DNA of 64,000 nt from an uncultured Lentisphaerota bacterium (GTDB lineage Bacteria; Verrucomicrobiota; Kiritimatiellia; CAIQIC01). Below the pieces are notes generated by a model. The model searched no databases, was not told the origin of the DNA, and saw nothing but the letters and a program-made list of their open reading frames with translations. Below, piece by piece: positions 9,272-16,928 of the stretch (position 1 is its first letter; the number at the start of each line of letters is the position of its first letter). The position numbers and the translations under genes are program-made. Location of the stretch: positions 159,408 to 223,407 of the forward strand of contig CAISWQ010000056.1 of assembly GCA_903889245.1 (NCBI GenBank), given 5' to 3'.

Positions 9272-9297
9272 GACGCCCGGTGACCTCACCGGGCGTC
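9272..9297. terminator. GC-rich perfect hairpin between convergent genes
   Basis: Arms GACGCCCGGTGA and TCACCGGGCGTC (12 bp each) are separated by a 2-nt loop. The right arm overlaps the stop codon of the minus-strand GH31 gene. There is no T-tract on either side, so it may be a REP-like palindrome or a factor-assisted terminator rather than a classic intrinsic terminator. Confidence 0.5.
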
Positions 9298-10858
9298 ACT
9301 TCTGCCGCGTGAAGACCGGCAGCTCGTCGAGCGCGGCGCTGGCGGTGATGGTCGCGGGGCCGGTGTGGCGCTGGCCCTTGGCGTCGAGCCACGTGCCCGG
9401 CGGCAATTGCACCTTGCGCTGCGTGATGCCTTTTTCCAGCGCGGGCGCGACGAGGATGTCGTCGCCGAGCAGGAACTGATCCTTGACCGCCTCGTAGCCC
9501 TGGTGCGGGAAGACATATTCCATCGAGCGCACGATCGGCTCGCCGGTCTGCGCGGCGTGCTGCGCGAGCCGCAGGATGGTCGGCACATACTGCGCCCGCA
9601 GCGCGGTGGCTTTCTTGACGGCGGCGAGCTGGTCCGGGCCGAGCACGCGCCACGGTGCGACGGAGAATTGCATCATCGGCATCAGCGCGTGGCAGAACGC
9701 GGAGCGCACGATCAACTCCTGATCAATCTTCGCGCCGTCGAGGAACGAGGTGAATTCGCCGCCGCCGATCAGGTCGGGGCAGGTGAAGGCGTAGCCGAGC
9801 AGGCCCTGCTGGAGGATGTCGGGCACGAGCTTATGCAGGTCGGCCCAGTCGTGCCGCTTGTCGCGCAGGCGCTCGGCGAGCGGCTGGCCGCCCATCTGCC
9901 ACATCGCGCGATATTCGTTGAGCGGGAACAGCAGCCCGAACTGCCCGAACAGGCGCGAGTGCTCGTTCGCGCTGACGGGTTTGGCGGCGACCAGGCCGGG
10001 ATAGAAGTCGGCATCGCCGGCGTCGAGCTTGAAGCCATCCACACCGTATTCCTTCTGCAACGCGGCGAGCCGGCCGCTGAACCACTCGACCGCCGCCGGC
10101 CGCGTGAAGTCGAGCAGCGCGCTCGCGCCGTTCCACCAGCGCACCATCGCGGGCTTGCCGGACGCGTCCTTGAGGAACGCCTGCTGCTTGGCGAGCGCGC
10201 GGTAGACATCGGAATCGGGGCTGACGAACGGGCACACCCAGACCATCACCTTGAAGCCCAGGCCGTGCAGTTCCCGCATCATCGCCTTCGGGTCGGGGAA
10301 GCGGCCCGGGTGGAAAGTCCACTTGCCGTAATCCTCCTGCCAGTTGTCGTCAATCATCAGCACGCCCGGCTCGAAACCGTTGCCGATGATTGCGTGCGCG
10401 TACTTGAGCACGTCGCGCTGGTTCTGGTCATACATCAGCTCGATCCACGTGTTGTACTGCGGCTGCCGGAAGAGCGCGGCGTCGGGCATGGTGCCGGTGG
10501 GCGGGAAATATTTCTTGCTCGCGCAGGCGAACGCCTCGCGCAGCGTGTTGCCGCCGCTGCCGCGCTCCACCTTGCCAGTCTTCGAGGACACCCGCAGCGT
10601 GCCATCCTTCAGCGCGTAGGCGATTGGCTCCGCGCACCAGAGCACATCGCCGCGTGCGGAGAGCAGCAGCGGCGCAACCTGGTTGCCGTAGTTGTTCGCA
10701 GTGAGGTCGGCCGTGTAGCCATTCTGCAGCGGCATCCTGTTGCCGTGCGTGACCACGCCGCCCCACCATGCGACGCCGTTCTGGTCCGGCAGCACCACCT
10801 CGTTGGCCCGCGCCAGCAGCGCACAGAGGGAACAAACGAGCAGCAGGTTTGTTTTCAT
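9296..10858 (-). CDS. Secreted glycoside hydrolase family 31-type enzyme
   Basis: The 520-aa protein has a short signal peptide (MKTNLLLVCSLCALLARA). The GH31 barrel is recognisable from VLMIDDNWQEDYGKW, VMVWVCPFVSPDS and GVDGFKLDAGD, where Asp at about residue 279 is the expected nucleophile. A C-terminal beta-domain with GTWLDAKG follows. Substrates in GH31 include alpha-glucosides, alpha-xylosides, alpha-galactosides and sulfoquinovosides; specificity is not readable here. It is compact for the family. Its promoter sits 6 nt upstream of the ATG with no visible ribosome binding site. Confidence 0.87.
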   Translation of the reverse strand: MKTNLLLVCSLCALLARANEVVLPDQNGVAWWGGVVTHGNRMPLQNGYTADLTANNYGNQVAPLLLSARGDVLWCAEPIAYALKDGTLRVSSKTGKVERGSGGNTLREAFACASKKYFPPTGTMPDAALFRQPQYNTWIELMYDQNQRDVLKYAHAIIGNGFEPGVLMIDDNWQEDYGKWTFHPGRFPDPKAMMRELHGLGFKVMVWVCPFVSPDSDVYRALAKQQAFLKDASGKPAMVRWWNGASALLDFTRPAAVEWFSGRLAALQKEYGVDGFKLDAGDADFYPGLVAAKPVSANEHSRLFGQFGLLFPLNEYRAMWQMGGQPLAERLRDKRHDWADLHKLVPDILQQGLLGYAFTCPDLIGGGEFTSFLDGAKIDQELIVRSAFCHALMPMMQFSVAPWRVLGPDQLAAVKKATALRAQYVPTILRLAQHAAQTGEPIVRSMEYVFPHQGYEAVKDQFLLGDDILVAPALEKGITQRKVQLPPGTWLDAKGQRHTGPATITASAALDELPVFTRQK

Positions 10859-10864
10859 GCCGCG

Positions 10865-10894
10865 ATGATAGAGGCACGCCCCGCCCAGCGTCAA
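10865..10894 (-). promoter_or_regulatory. Sigma-70-like promoter of the GH31 gene
   Basis: On the minus strand TTGACG (10894-10889) and TATCAT (10870-10865) are separated by 18 nt. Only six nt separate the -10 box from the ATG at 10858, so the transcript is predicted to be leaderless. Confidence 0.6.
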
Positions 10895-10911
10895 TGCAGG
10901 CGCGATCACGT

Positions 10912-10957
10912 TTCCAAGTCTCGGGGAAATCCACGCAGACTTTTCCAAGCCTCCTGA
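10912..10957. repeat. TTCCAA/TTGGAA palindrome array, 2 degenerate units
   Basis: Centres are at about 10919 and 10950 (31 bp). Both right arms are decayed. The array lies just upstream of the GH31 promoter. Confidence 0.7.
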
Positions 10958-10987
10958 AAACCGAAGTTGGATGTGTGGTGCTGGCTG

Positions 10988-11111
10988 GCTGGGAGCGGCG
11001 GCATGTTGCCGCCGCATGACCAACAGCCAGCGCGGGCGCTGCTGTTTTGGTGCGGTTCGAGTCGGGTTAGGTAGCGGTTGCATCGGCGGCAGGAATGCCG
11101 CCGCTCCCAGC
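10988..11111. repeat. Inverted repeat pair with 17-bp perfect arms
   Basis: GCTGGGAGCGGCGGCAT at 10988-11004 is the exact reverse complement of 11095-11111. Each arm is followed inward by another GCCGCC/GGCGGC word, so each half can also fold alone. The 90 nt between contain no open frame of note. Confidence 0.7.
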
Positions 11112-11239
11112 TAGTCGTCCCGCGGCTATACGCCGTACCAATCTGTGCCTGCCTCAAGTACACGCTCGTTACGGTGGTTGTAGGTCTGTTCTGGTGTCGG
11201 CGTTATATCAACTTCGGTTTTCAGGAGTTCTTGGAAACC

Positions 11240-11266
11240 GTAGCGGCGGTCACAGGCCGCCGCTAC
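11240..11266. repeat. GTAGCGGC hairpin element (short form)
   Basis: Arms GTAGCGGCGG and CCGCCGCTAC flank a 7-nt loop. It is a short relative of the elements at 5319 and 32780 and lies just downstream of the endonuclease-like gene. Confidence 0.75.
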
Positions 11267-11284
11267 AGAAGAAGAGTAAATTGC

Positions 11285-12328
11285 TCAGCTGGGTACGCTG
11301 GAGTTAACAAAGGTGTAGCGATCCCGAATGTAACCAGCCCAATTTGTGAGCGCCTTTGGCGGAGCATCAAGGAGTTCTTGGAAGAGCTCTTCCGTATGTT
11401 TTGAAACGAATACAGATTTGTCGCGTAGGAGTGCCGTCCAAACCTCGGTTGCTGTCTTGCCCTGATGTGACAAGCGTAGGCGTTCAGATGTCACAAAATC
11501 AAAATCGGTGTTTGCCTTTGGCGCGATGTGCAGGAGCTTGACCTTCGCGAAACCATTTCCGAGTTCGTGCGCCAGCAATTGTTGCCGGAGGAACTGATAG
11601 AAGGGTTCGTAGCCAAGCTCTATCAGTGAAACCTGTGTTTCATCCACAGGGCCGCATGGATCGTTAAATAAATTTGTATATCGTTTACAGCGCGTTTTGC
11701 CGCGCCCCTTCTCATCGAACTTCCCGCAGGCGAGTTTCTCTGAGGCACGATAACTTTCTGTGAATTTCCATTCGATAAGCACCAAGTGTTTCCCGCCAGA
11801 CTTATCAATATATGCTGCAGCAGCATCCACAGAGGTTGCATTGGCCCCACGTGTGCGTGGACAACCCTCGCCGATCTGATCAAGTGCCGGATTACCGACC
11901 CATTCAAACTCGATAAGTCCGCGCTCGCCATCCTGGACAGGGACGGCAGCGACACAATCCGCGAAAACACCCTTCAGAAAACGGGTGGCCGCTTCCCTGT
12001 TGTCACGCAATGGAAAAAGGAAATTCACACAACAAACTTGTGAATCGCATAAGTGCGTGCTTGGCCCGTCTTTCCCGTCATGCCAAGGAATGGGTTTGCC
12101 TCCGCCAAATAGGCCGGGAGGAGACTTGAAGTATTCGAGCGCAGCTGCCCGTAAGTCACTGAAAAGATTCTCGTCATTATTTTTTAGCGGCAAGCAGAAT
12201 TCATACGGGCCAGCTTTCGTCTTTGAATATCGGCCCTCATCGGTTCTCGCAGCTTCGGTCAACCAATCGGTTGCTGACTTGCGCCAAGCTGCTTGCACCA
12301 GTTTTTGCGCAGCAAGAAATCGTCCCAT
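11285..12328 (-). CDS. PD-(D/E)XK endonuclease-like protein (PGN_0703-type), low GC
   Basis: The 347-aa protein carries a nuclease-like core: Asp at about residue 168 in TSVDAAAAYID, then LVLIEWKFTES with Glu 186 and Lys 188, i.e. D-X17-E-X-K. The surrounding pattern resembles the PGN_0703-type restriction-endonuclease-like family, recalled from memory. ATG 12328 is supported by an AGAGGTGG ribosome binding site 6-8 nt upstream. No methyltransferase or specificity gene is adjacent. Base composition is visibly more AT-rich than its neighbours, and it sits between sugar-metabolism genes, both signs of horizontal gain. Confidence 0.7.
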   Translation of the reverse strand: MGRFLAAQKLVQAAWRKSATDWLTEAARTDEGRYSKTKAGPYEFCLPLKNNDENLFSDLRAAALEYFKSPPGLFGGGKPIPWHDGKDGPSTHLCDSQVCCVNFLFPLRDNREAATRFLKGVFADCVAAVPVQDGERGLIEFEWVGNPALDQIGEGCPRTRGANATSVDAAAAYIDKSGGKHLVLIEWKFTESYRASEKLACGKFDEKGRGKTRCKRYTNLFNDPCGPVDETQVSLIELGYEPFYQFLRQQLLAHELGNGFAKVKLLHIAPKANTDFDFVTSERLRLSHQGKTATEVWTALLRDKSVFVSKHTEELFQELLDAPPKALTNWAGYIRDRYTFVNSSVPS

Positions 12329-12393
12329 GTGATTCCACCTCTCTGTAAACGAAACCACTGCACTCGTGAGGTCCAACGGCGTCAATGTCGCTG

Positions 12394-13698
12394 CTATAGC
12401 AACGTCCACGGCGCGCGGTAGGCGCGTTCCTTCAGGCTGTTGGCCTGCTGGTCGCCGCTGAACTCTTCCTTGACGGGGTCCCACTTCAGCGGGCGGCGCA
12501 ACCGCATGGCGATGTTGCCGAGGTTACAGATCGTCGTCGTACGGTGGCCAATGGCGAAGTCGGCGACGCAGCTTTCGCGGCTGCGGATGCACGCGAGGAA
12601 GTCCGTCATGTGCAGGATGCCGCTGGGATCGCCGCCTTCGATTTTGACCTTCTTCGGTCCGCCGCCGATGGTGAGCAGAGCGTCGTCGCTCGCCTTGAGC
12701 TTGCTGCGCGAGACATCAATCCAGCCCTTCTCGCCGAAGAAGATGATGTTGCCGTCATAGATGCCGTCGGTCCGCGTCTTCACGCGCAGCCGCACGCCGC
12801 TGGCGTAGGTGGCGGTGAAGTCCACGCGCGTCGGCGCGGTGAACAGGCCGGTGGTCGGGAACTCGCCCGCGCCATCGACGGCGACGGGGCCGGACTGGTC
12901 CATCGAGAGCGCCCACTGCGCGATGTCGATGTAGTGCGCGCCCCAGTTCGTCGTCTGGCCGCCGGCATAGTCCATGATGTAGCGGAACTGGTAGTGCGTG
13001 CGCTGCTTCGTGTAGGGCGCGAACGGCGCGGGGCCGAGCCACATGTCGTAGTCGAGCCCGTCCGGCACCGCCTCCGGCGTCCACGTGGCGCCCACGTACT
13101 TGTTGTTGGCGGGAATCAGGATATCGATGTGATCGATCTTGCCGAGTGCGCCCTGCTGGATCACGTCGGCCACGTAGCGGAACGAGGCATCGCTGCGCTG
13201 CATCGTGCCGGTCTGGCCGACGCGCTTGTGTTGGCGGAGCGCGGCGACGAGCGCCTGGCCCTCGCGGATACTGTGCGTCAGCGGCTTTTCGCAGAAGACA
13301 TCCTTGCCGTGGCGGATCGCGTCGAGCGCGATCAGCGCGTGCCAGTGGTCGGGCGTCGAGACGACGATCGCGTCGAGTTCTTTGTTGCGCGTCAGCTCGC
13401 GGAAGTCACCCGTGACCAGCTTGCAGCTCGTATCGCCGTAGATCTTATTGATGCGCTTGGCGGCGCGTTCACGGAAGATCTTGTCCACGTCGCAGACGGC
13501 GATGGCGCGCGCGCCCTGGTCCTTGAGGCGCAGTACGCGGTCGATGTTCGAGGAACCCATGTTGCCGGTGCCGACGAAGCCGAACGTCACCTGCTTGCTC
13601 GGCGCCTCCGCGCCGAAGATCTTCGACGGCAGGATCGTGGCCGCGCCCGCGGCCAGCGTGGAGAGCTTGAGGAAATTACGGCGGTTCAGGCTGTTCAT
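12394..13698 (-). CDS. Tat-exported Gfo/Idh/MocA-family oxidoreductase
   Basis: The 434-aa protein begins with a twin-arginine signal (NRRNFLKLSTLAAGAA), then a Rossmann motif GFVGTGNMGS and the family hallmark DVFCEKPLTHS with the conserved E-K-P. The C-terminal half fits the GFO_IDH_MocA substrate domain. Such exported oxidoreductases are numerous in PVC bacteria and probably act on sugars or polyols with a tightly bound NAD(P); the substrate is unknown. A GGAGGTG ribosome binding site precedes ATG 13698, which overlaps the upstream stop by 4 nt. Confidence 0.9.
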   Translation of the reverse strand: MNSLNRRNFLKLSTLAAGAATILPSKIFGAEAPSKQVTFGFVGTGNMGSSNIDRVLRLKDQGARAIAVCDVDKIFRERAAKRINKIYGDTSCKLVTGDFRELTRNKELDAIVVSTPDHWHALIALDAIRHGKDVFCEKPLTHSIREGQALVAALRQHKRVGQTGTMQRSDASFRYVADVIQQGALGKIDHIDILIPANNKYVGATWTPEAVPDGLDYDMWLGPAPFAPYTKQRTHYQFRYIMDYAGGQTTNWGAHYIDIAQWALSMDQSGPVAVDGAGEFPTTGLFTAPTRVDFTATYASGVRLRVKTRTDGIYDGNIIFFGEKGWIDVSRSKLKASDDALLTIGGGPKKVKIEGGDPSGILHMTDFLACIRSRESCVADFAIGHRTTTICNLGNIAMRLRRPLKWDPVKEEFSGDQQANSLKERAYRAPWTLL

Positions 13699-14255
13699 TG
13701 CGCACCTCCCAGCGTCGCGACGGCCAACGCCGCGGCATCGCCCACGTCTCCACCTTCGCCCACGCATGCCTTGATCGCCGCCAGCGACTCCTTATCGCCG
13801 CGCGCCGAAAGCGTGCCGATCAGGCCGGCCTTGGCCTTGCCCTTGAGCCCGCCCAGCGCCGCGCGCAGGGCCGCATCGGCCTCCGCGCCGGGAATCGCCT
13901 GCAGCGCATAGCGCGCCACGTCGGCGGTCTTCGTGTCCGCCAGCAGCTTGGCCAGCGCCGGTACGCTCGCCGCCGTGCCGATCAGCTTCAGCATCCGGCA
14001 GACGAAGTCGCGCGCGAAGTTGGTGAGCTTTTTCTCGGCCAGCACCGCCAGCAGCTTCTTCTCGAACGCCGGGTATTGGGAGACATCGGCATCCATGATG
14101 AGCGTCTGGATCGTGGAGGCGTGCGTGCGATCGCCACCCCATTCGATCCTGGCGACCTCGGTCCACGGTTCCGGCGACTTGCTGAACTCGGTCAGCCGCG
14201 GATTCGGTTCCGCATTTTTCAGCGGATCGTTGGCGGCGCGTTTTTCTTCGGCCAT
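13695..14255 (-). CDS. HEAT-repeat-like helical protein
   Basis: The 186-aa protein lacks a signal peptide and consists of alpha-helical repeats. The LIGTAASVPALAKLLADTKTADVARYAL stretch (shown here only as an example of the pattern, about residues 91-118) and following Ala/Leu-rich units resemble HEAT repeats, here about three. It is short compared with the larger secreted HEAT proteins of this group. The gene overlaps the Gfo/Idh/MocA gene by 4 nt, so the two are translated together and may interact. Ribosome binding site GGAGAA precedes ATG 14255. Confidence 0.7.
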   Translation of the reverse strand: MAEEKRAANDPLKNAEPNPRLTEFSKSPEPWTEVARIEWGGDRTHASTIQTLIMDADVSQYPAFEKKLLAVLAEKKLTNFARDFVCRMLKLIGTAASVPALAKLLADTKTADVARYALQAIPGAEADAALRAALGGLKGKAKAGLIGTLSARGDKESLAAIKACVGEGGDVGDAAALAVATLGGAQ

Positions 14256-14427
14256 ATGAGTTCTCCGTTAGCGGTTGCTCGTTGCACAAAAAGCGCGGGC
14301 ATTCTCCCGTTGCCGTCCGATGAGTCAAGCGGATTTGCGGCGGAATGAACCGCCAAGCACGCAAAGCCAGCCACGGAATAACACGGAAGAGGTAGGGTTT
14401 GTGCCTTGCCGGCGGAGAGTTGCGTTT

Positions 14428-14871
14428 TCAACTTCGCTTGAGTGGGAGGCACAATGCGCAGAGCAAGCACACGAAACACGAACAGATGCCTATGGCCATG
14501 AATAAACATTCATAGTTCAGGTTCATCATGAGCATCGCTTGTTGCGCGGCGCCTACGGCCGTGGTGCCAAGAGAAAAGAGTGCGCGATAGACACCCGCCA
14601 GCGCATGAATGATGGACGTTGTCAAAACGGTCAACGCACAGGCATAAATGACGCGCGCTGCTCGTGCGACAAAGTGGGATTCATTGCGGTGTCGCCAAGC
14701 GCGATAGCAGGCGATGAGGCTTATGATGGGGGCAAAGGGGATCAGAAGCATCCACGCTAGTCCGAGGATATGAGGCCAAACAGGGCCACCATCAAAGACG
14801 ATACGGATTAATTCCTGTCCATTGGTTGATCCAGCATATTGCAATGCTTGAGCGGTTAGTTCGTTTGTCAT
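14428..14871 (-). CDS. Small membrane protein, function unknown
   Basis: The 147-aa protein has three or four hydrophobic segments: around WPHILGLAWMLLIPFAPIIS, VIYACALTVLTTSIIHALAG and the C-terminal FMAIGICSCFVCLLCALCL. The middle segment, with IIHALAGVYRAL followed by Ala/Gly-rich residues, faintly recalls MotA/TolQ/ExbB proton-channel subunits, but the match is weak and no ExbD partner is adjacent. ATG 14871 is chosen because of a strong GGAGGGA ribosome binding site. The gene is somewhat lower in GC than its neighbours. Confidence 0.6.
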   Translation of the reverse strand: MTNELTAQALQYAGSTNGQELIRIVFDGGPVWPHILGLAWMLLIPFAPIISLIACYRAWRHRNESHFVARAARVIYACALTVLTTSIIHALAGVYRALFSLGTTAVGAAQQAMLMMNLNYECLFMAIGICSCFVCLLCALCLPLKRS

Positions 14872-14972
14872 GCTTCCCTCCGCAGAAAACGCTGATGGGC
14901 ACGCTCCCAATCAGCTTTTTGCTTCGTTCGCCTGCGGCCATGCTAGGGCATGGGTGGTGGCGGGGCAAGAGG

Positions 14973-15062
14973 GAAGACAGAGGTCAGCCGGAGCGGGGCG
15001 AGTTTTTGCGGAGCTGCTTGGTGGGCTGACCGCTGGCCTCTGACTTCCGACCTCTTTCTTCC
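14973..15062. repeat. Degenerate 7-nt tandem repeat blocks in inverted arrangement
   Basis: GAAGACAGAGGTCAGCC-type sequence at 14973-14990 faces TGACCGC-TGGCCTC-TGACTTC-CGACCTC units at 15025-15060. The units have period 7. The second block encodes part of the C-terminal tail of the small Cys protein on the minus strand. Confidence 0.6.
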
Positions 15063-15205
15063 AACTTGGCGATGCGTTCCTCGGCGGGGATGGCGAAGGT
15101 GACCTTGCCGCGCAGGACGCAGCCGCGCCGGCCCGGCACGCAGGTGCATTTGAGCCGCCGGCAGTATTCGGTTTCCAAATCAATATGGGCGCACGAGAAA
15201 CTCAT
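14984..15205 (-). CDS. Small Cys-rich protein, function unknown
   Basis: The 73-aa product begins MSFSCAHIDLETEYC and continues RRLKCTCVPGRRGCVLRGK. Five cysteines with one histidine near the N-terminus suggest a metal site, and the CVPGRRGCVL motif looks like a conserved small-protein signature. The basic tail (ERGRKSEASGQPTKQ) is translated from 7-nt repeats and is probably not conserved. The start lies 33 nt downstream of the TIM-barrel gene stop, so the genes are probably co-transcribed. No function is assigned. Confidence 0.55.
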   Translation of the reverse strand: MSFSCAHIDLETEYCRRLKCTCVPGRRGCVLRGKVTFAIPAEERIAKLEERGRKSEASGQPTKQLRKNSPRSG

Positions 15206-15237
15206 AGCCAACCAGGTCCGGCACGTCCGGCCGTTTG

Positions 15238-16263
15238 TCAACCGCACCACGGGCGCGGGCGGGTCTTGAGCTGGGCGAGCACCTCGCGGGCGATCTGCGC
15301 GTCGTCGGCCACCTGAAAATCGAACATGCCGGCGAGGATGAAATCCGCGCCGTTGGCAAAGGCATACTTGAAGCCATCGCGCGGCGGAATCGCGCCGGCG
15401 GCCATCACCTTGAAGGCGATCCACGGCTTGGTCACGGTCTTCATGTAGGCGATCGTCTCATCCGGATTGCCGCACCAGTAGCCCGGCACCTCGGCGTAGT
15501 CGGCGAGCAGGTCGCTGTTGGGGTGGCGCTTCTGGCTCTGGCGCAGCGTGGCGAGTTCCTCCTGCTTGGGGGCGGTGGGATATTTGAGGTGGTGGAAGGT
15601 CTTCACATAAAAATCTATCGGAAGCTTCTGCTTCTCGCAGAACTGGACCACGTCGAGGCCGTGGCTGGAGATGCCGGAGGGCAGGCCGGTGGCCTTGAGG
15701 ACCTCGAGCAGCTCGCCGATCTGTGCGCCCTGGCCCTGGTTCACCAGCGGCCCGGCCAGCATCCCCGGCACATAGAGCGCGTCCACGCCGCTGTTCACGA
15801 GCTGCGGCACGATACGCTTGTAGGCGGCCAGATCCTTCACCATGCCCTCGGCGCTGAACCACGGCGCGACGATCCAGTTCATCTTGCCGCCGCGCCGGTC
15901 GCGGTATTCACAGAACAGCTTCTCGATCTTCGGGTCGGAGTGCGTGATGAACGTATCCACGCCGGCGGCCTCGGCGGCGGCGAAGGTCTCGAAAATCTTC
16001 GCGTCGGTGTTGTAGTGGCGCGAGAGGTCGTTGACGTAGCGCAGGTCGCGGCTGTGCATATAGAAGGTGATGTGGTTGGTGCCCAGCATCAGCCGGCCCA
16101 GTTCCAGTTTGCCGATCTTGCCCTTCGGCATCGCGGCCGCGGCCTTGGCCGCTGGCGCAGCAGCCGGCGCCGCGCCGGCCGCGCCGGCGGCGGCGACCGT
16201 GCCCGCGCACATAAGCTTGAGGAAACTGCGGCGGTCGGCGGTCACGATCGGCTTTTTTTGCAT
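15238..16263 (-). CDS. Tat-exported TIM-barrel protein (aldo/keto-type or isomerase-like), function unknown
   Basis: The 341-aa protein has a twin-arginine signal (DRRSFLKLMCAG) and an Ala-rich linker. The folded part alternates strand/helix units such as LGRLMLGTNHITFYMH, GVDTFITHSDPKIE, GVDALYVPGMLAG, GISSHGLDVVQF and DFILAGMFDFQ, consistent with a beta/alpha barrel. No catalytic signature is certain; histidines in GTNHIT, THSDP and SSHGLD are candidate metal ligands. Ribosome binding site AAAGGA precedes ATG 16263. It lies in a run of minus-strand genes for exported sugar-related proteins. Confidence 0.7.
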   Translation of the reverse strand: MQKKPIVTADRRSFLKLMCAGTVAAAGAAGAAPAAAPAAKAAAAMPKGKIGKLELGRLMLGTNHITFYMHSRDLRYVNDLSRHYNTDAKIFETFAAAEAAGVDTFITHSDPKIEKLFCEYRDRRGGKMNWIVAPWFSAEGMVKDLAAYKRIVPQLVNSGVDALYVPGMLAGPLVNQGQGAQIGELLEVLKATGLPSGISSHGLDVVQFCEKQKLPIDFYVKTFHHLKYPTAPKQEELATLRQSQKRHPNSDLLADYAEVPGYWCGNPDETIAYMKTVTKPWIAFKVMAAGAIPPRDGFKYAFANGADFILAGMFDFQVADDAQIAREVLAQLKTRPRPWCG

Positions 16264-16289
16264 GGGGATTCCTTTCTGGCGCGGCGCGC

Positions 16290-16844
16290 TTATTCGGCGA
16301 GGATTTCGAGGCCGTTGATTTCGGGTGACTGCTGCTTCTGGATGAATTCGAGCGCGAGCAGGCCGTCCTTGACCTCGATGCCCTTGAATTCCTTCACGAC
16401 TGCCTTTTGCACCGCGCCTGCGGTCTTCTGCACGTCGAAGTCCTTCAACACAAGCTGGCCTTGCAGCTTCACATCGAATACGCGCGGGCCGTCGTTGGCG
16501 ATGTCCTCGTAGGTCTCGGCGAAGTGCAGCCGCACGGTGTACTTGCCGTTGGGCACCTCGGCCTTGAAGCCTTCCATGCCGTAGCGCTCGGTCTGGTAAA
16601 GCCGCGGATGCTCGGTGCCCGCGATCTTCAGTTCGGTGCCGCGGTCCACGTTGCCGCCGCCGAGGAACCCGAAGCCGCCACCCTTCTTATATTCCTTGTC
16701 GGCCTGCCAGACCTGCCCGGCCTTGTCCTTGTAGGCTTCCGAACTGCCGGCGTTCACGCGCAGGGTGAACTTGTCCGCCGCATACGCCACCAGCACGCCC
16801 GCCAGCAGCGCCAGCACCACGCCCGCTCCGTTTGTCCGCTTCAT
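16290..16844 (-). CDS. Secreted malectin-like carbohydrate-binding protein
   Basis: The 184-aa protein has a signal peptide (to about AYAADKF) and one malectin-type beta-sandwich. Hallmarks are LRVNAGSSEAYKDKAG, a central HPRLYQTERYG and the C-terminal GKYTVRLHFAETYEDIANDG with RVFDVKLQG. Malectin domains bind glucose-type disaccharides or other carbohydrates. A stand-alone exported copy next to a GH2 enzyme suggests a substrate-capture role, which is inference. ATG 16844 is chosen for the signal peptide and a GGGAG ribosome binding site. Confidence 0.85.
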   Translation of the reverse strand: MKRTNGAGVVLALLAGVLVAYAADKFTLRVNAGSSEAYKDKAGQVWQADKEYKKGGGFGFLGGGNVDRGTELKIAGTEHPRLYQTERYGMEGFKAEVPNGKYTVRLHFAETYEDIANDGPRVFDVKLQGQLVLKDFDVQKTAGAVQKAVVKEFKGIEVKDGLLALEFIQKQQSPEINGLEILAE

Positions 16845-16878
16845 GCTCTGACTCCCGTGGGTTGAGGATTTGTGCCGG

Positions 16879-16906
16879 ATTCTAAAGCCGCCGCCGTCCC
16901 GCTCAA
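16879..16906 (-). promoter_or_regulatory. Sigma-70-like promoter of the malectin gene
   Basis: On the minus strand TTGAGC (16906-16901) and TAGAAT (16884-16879) are separated by 16 nt. A leader of about 30 nt with a GGGAG ribosome binding site follows. Confidence 0.5.
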
Positions 16907-16928
16907 GCGCAAACTGCGCCATCCGCAA

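Larger units (their letters stand above)
10859..11284. other. 426-nt intergenic region holding only promoter and repeats
   Basis: No gene is seen. The region holds the GH31 promoter, a two-unit palindrome array, a 17-bp inverted repeat pair (10988-11004 with 11095-11111), one lone decayed palindrome near 11218-11236 and a GTAGCGGC hairpin. The stretch between them carries no further signal that I recognise. Confidence 0.7.

Noticed and set aside
9272..9297. Classic Rho-independent terminator for both convergent genes
   Set aside because: The stem is strong, but no T-tract follows on either strand, so intrinsic termination is not clear.
14428..14871. MotA/TolQ/ExbB proton-channel assignment
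   Set aside because: The resemblance is limited to a short Ala/Gly-rich segment, and no ExbD/TolR gene is adjacent; left as unknown membrane protein.
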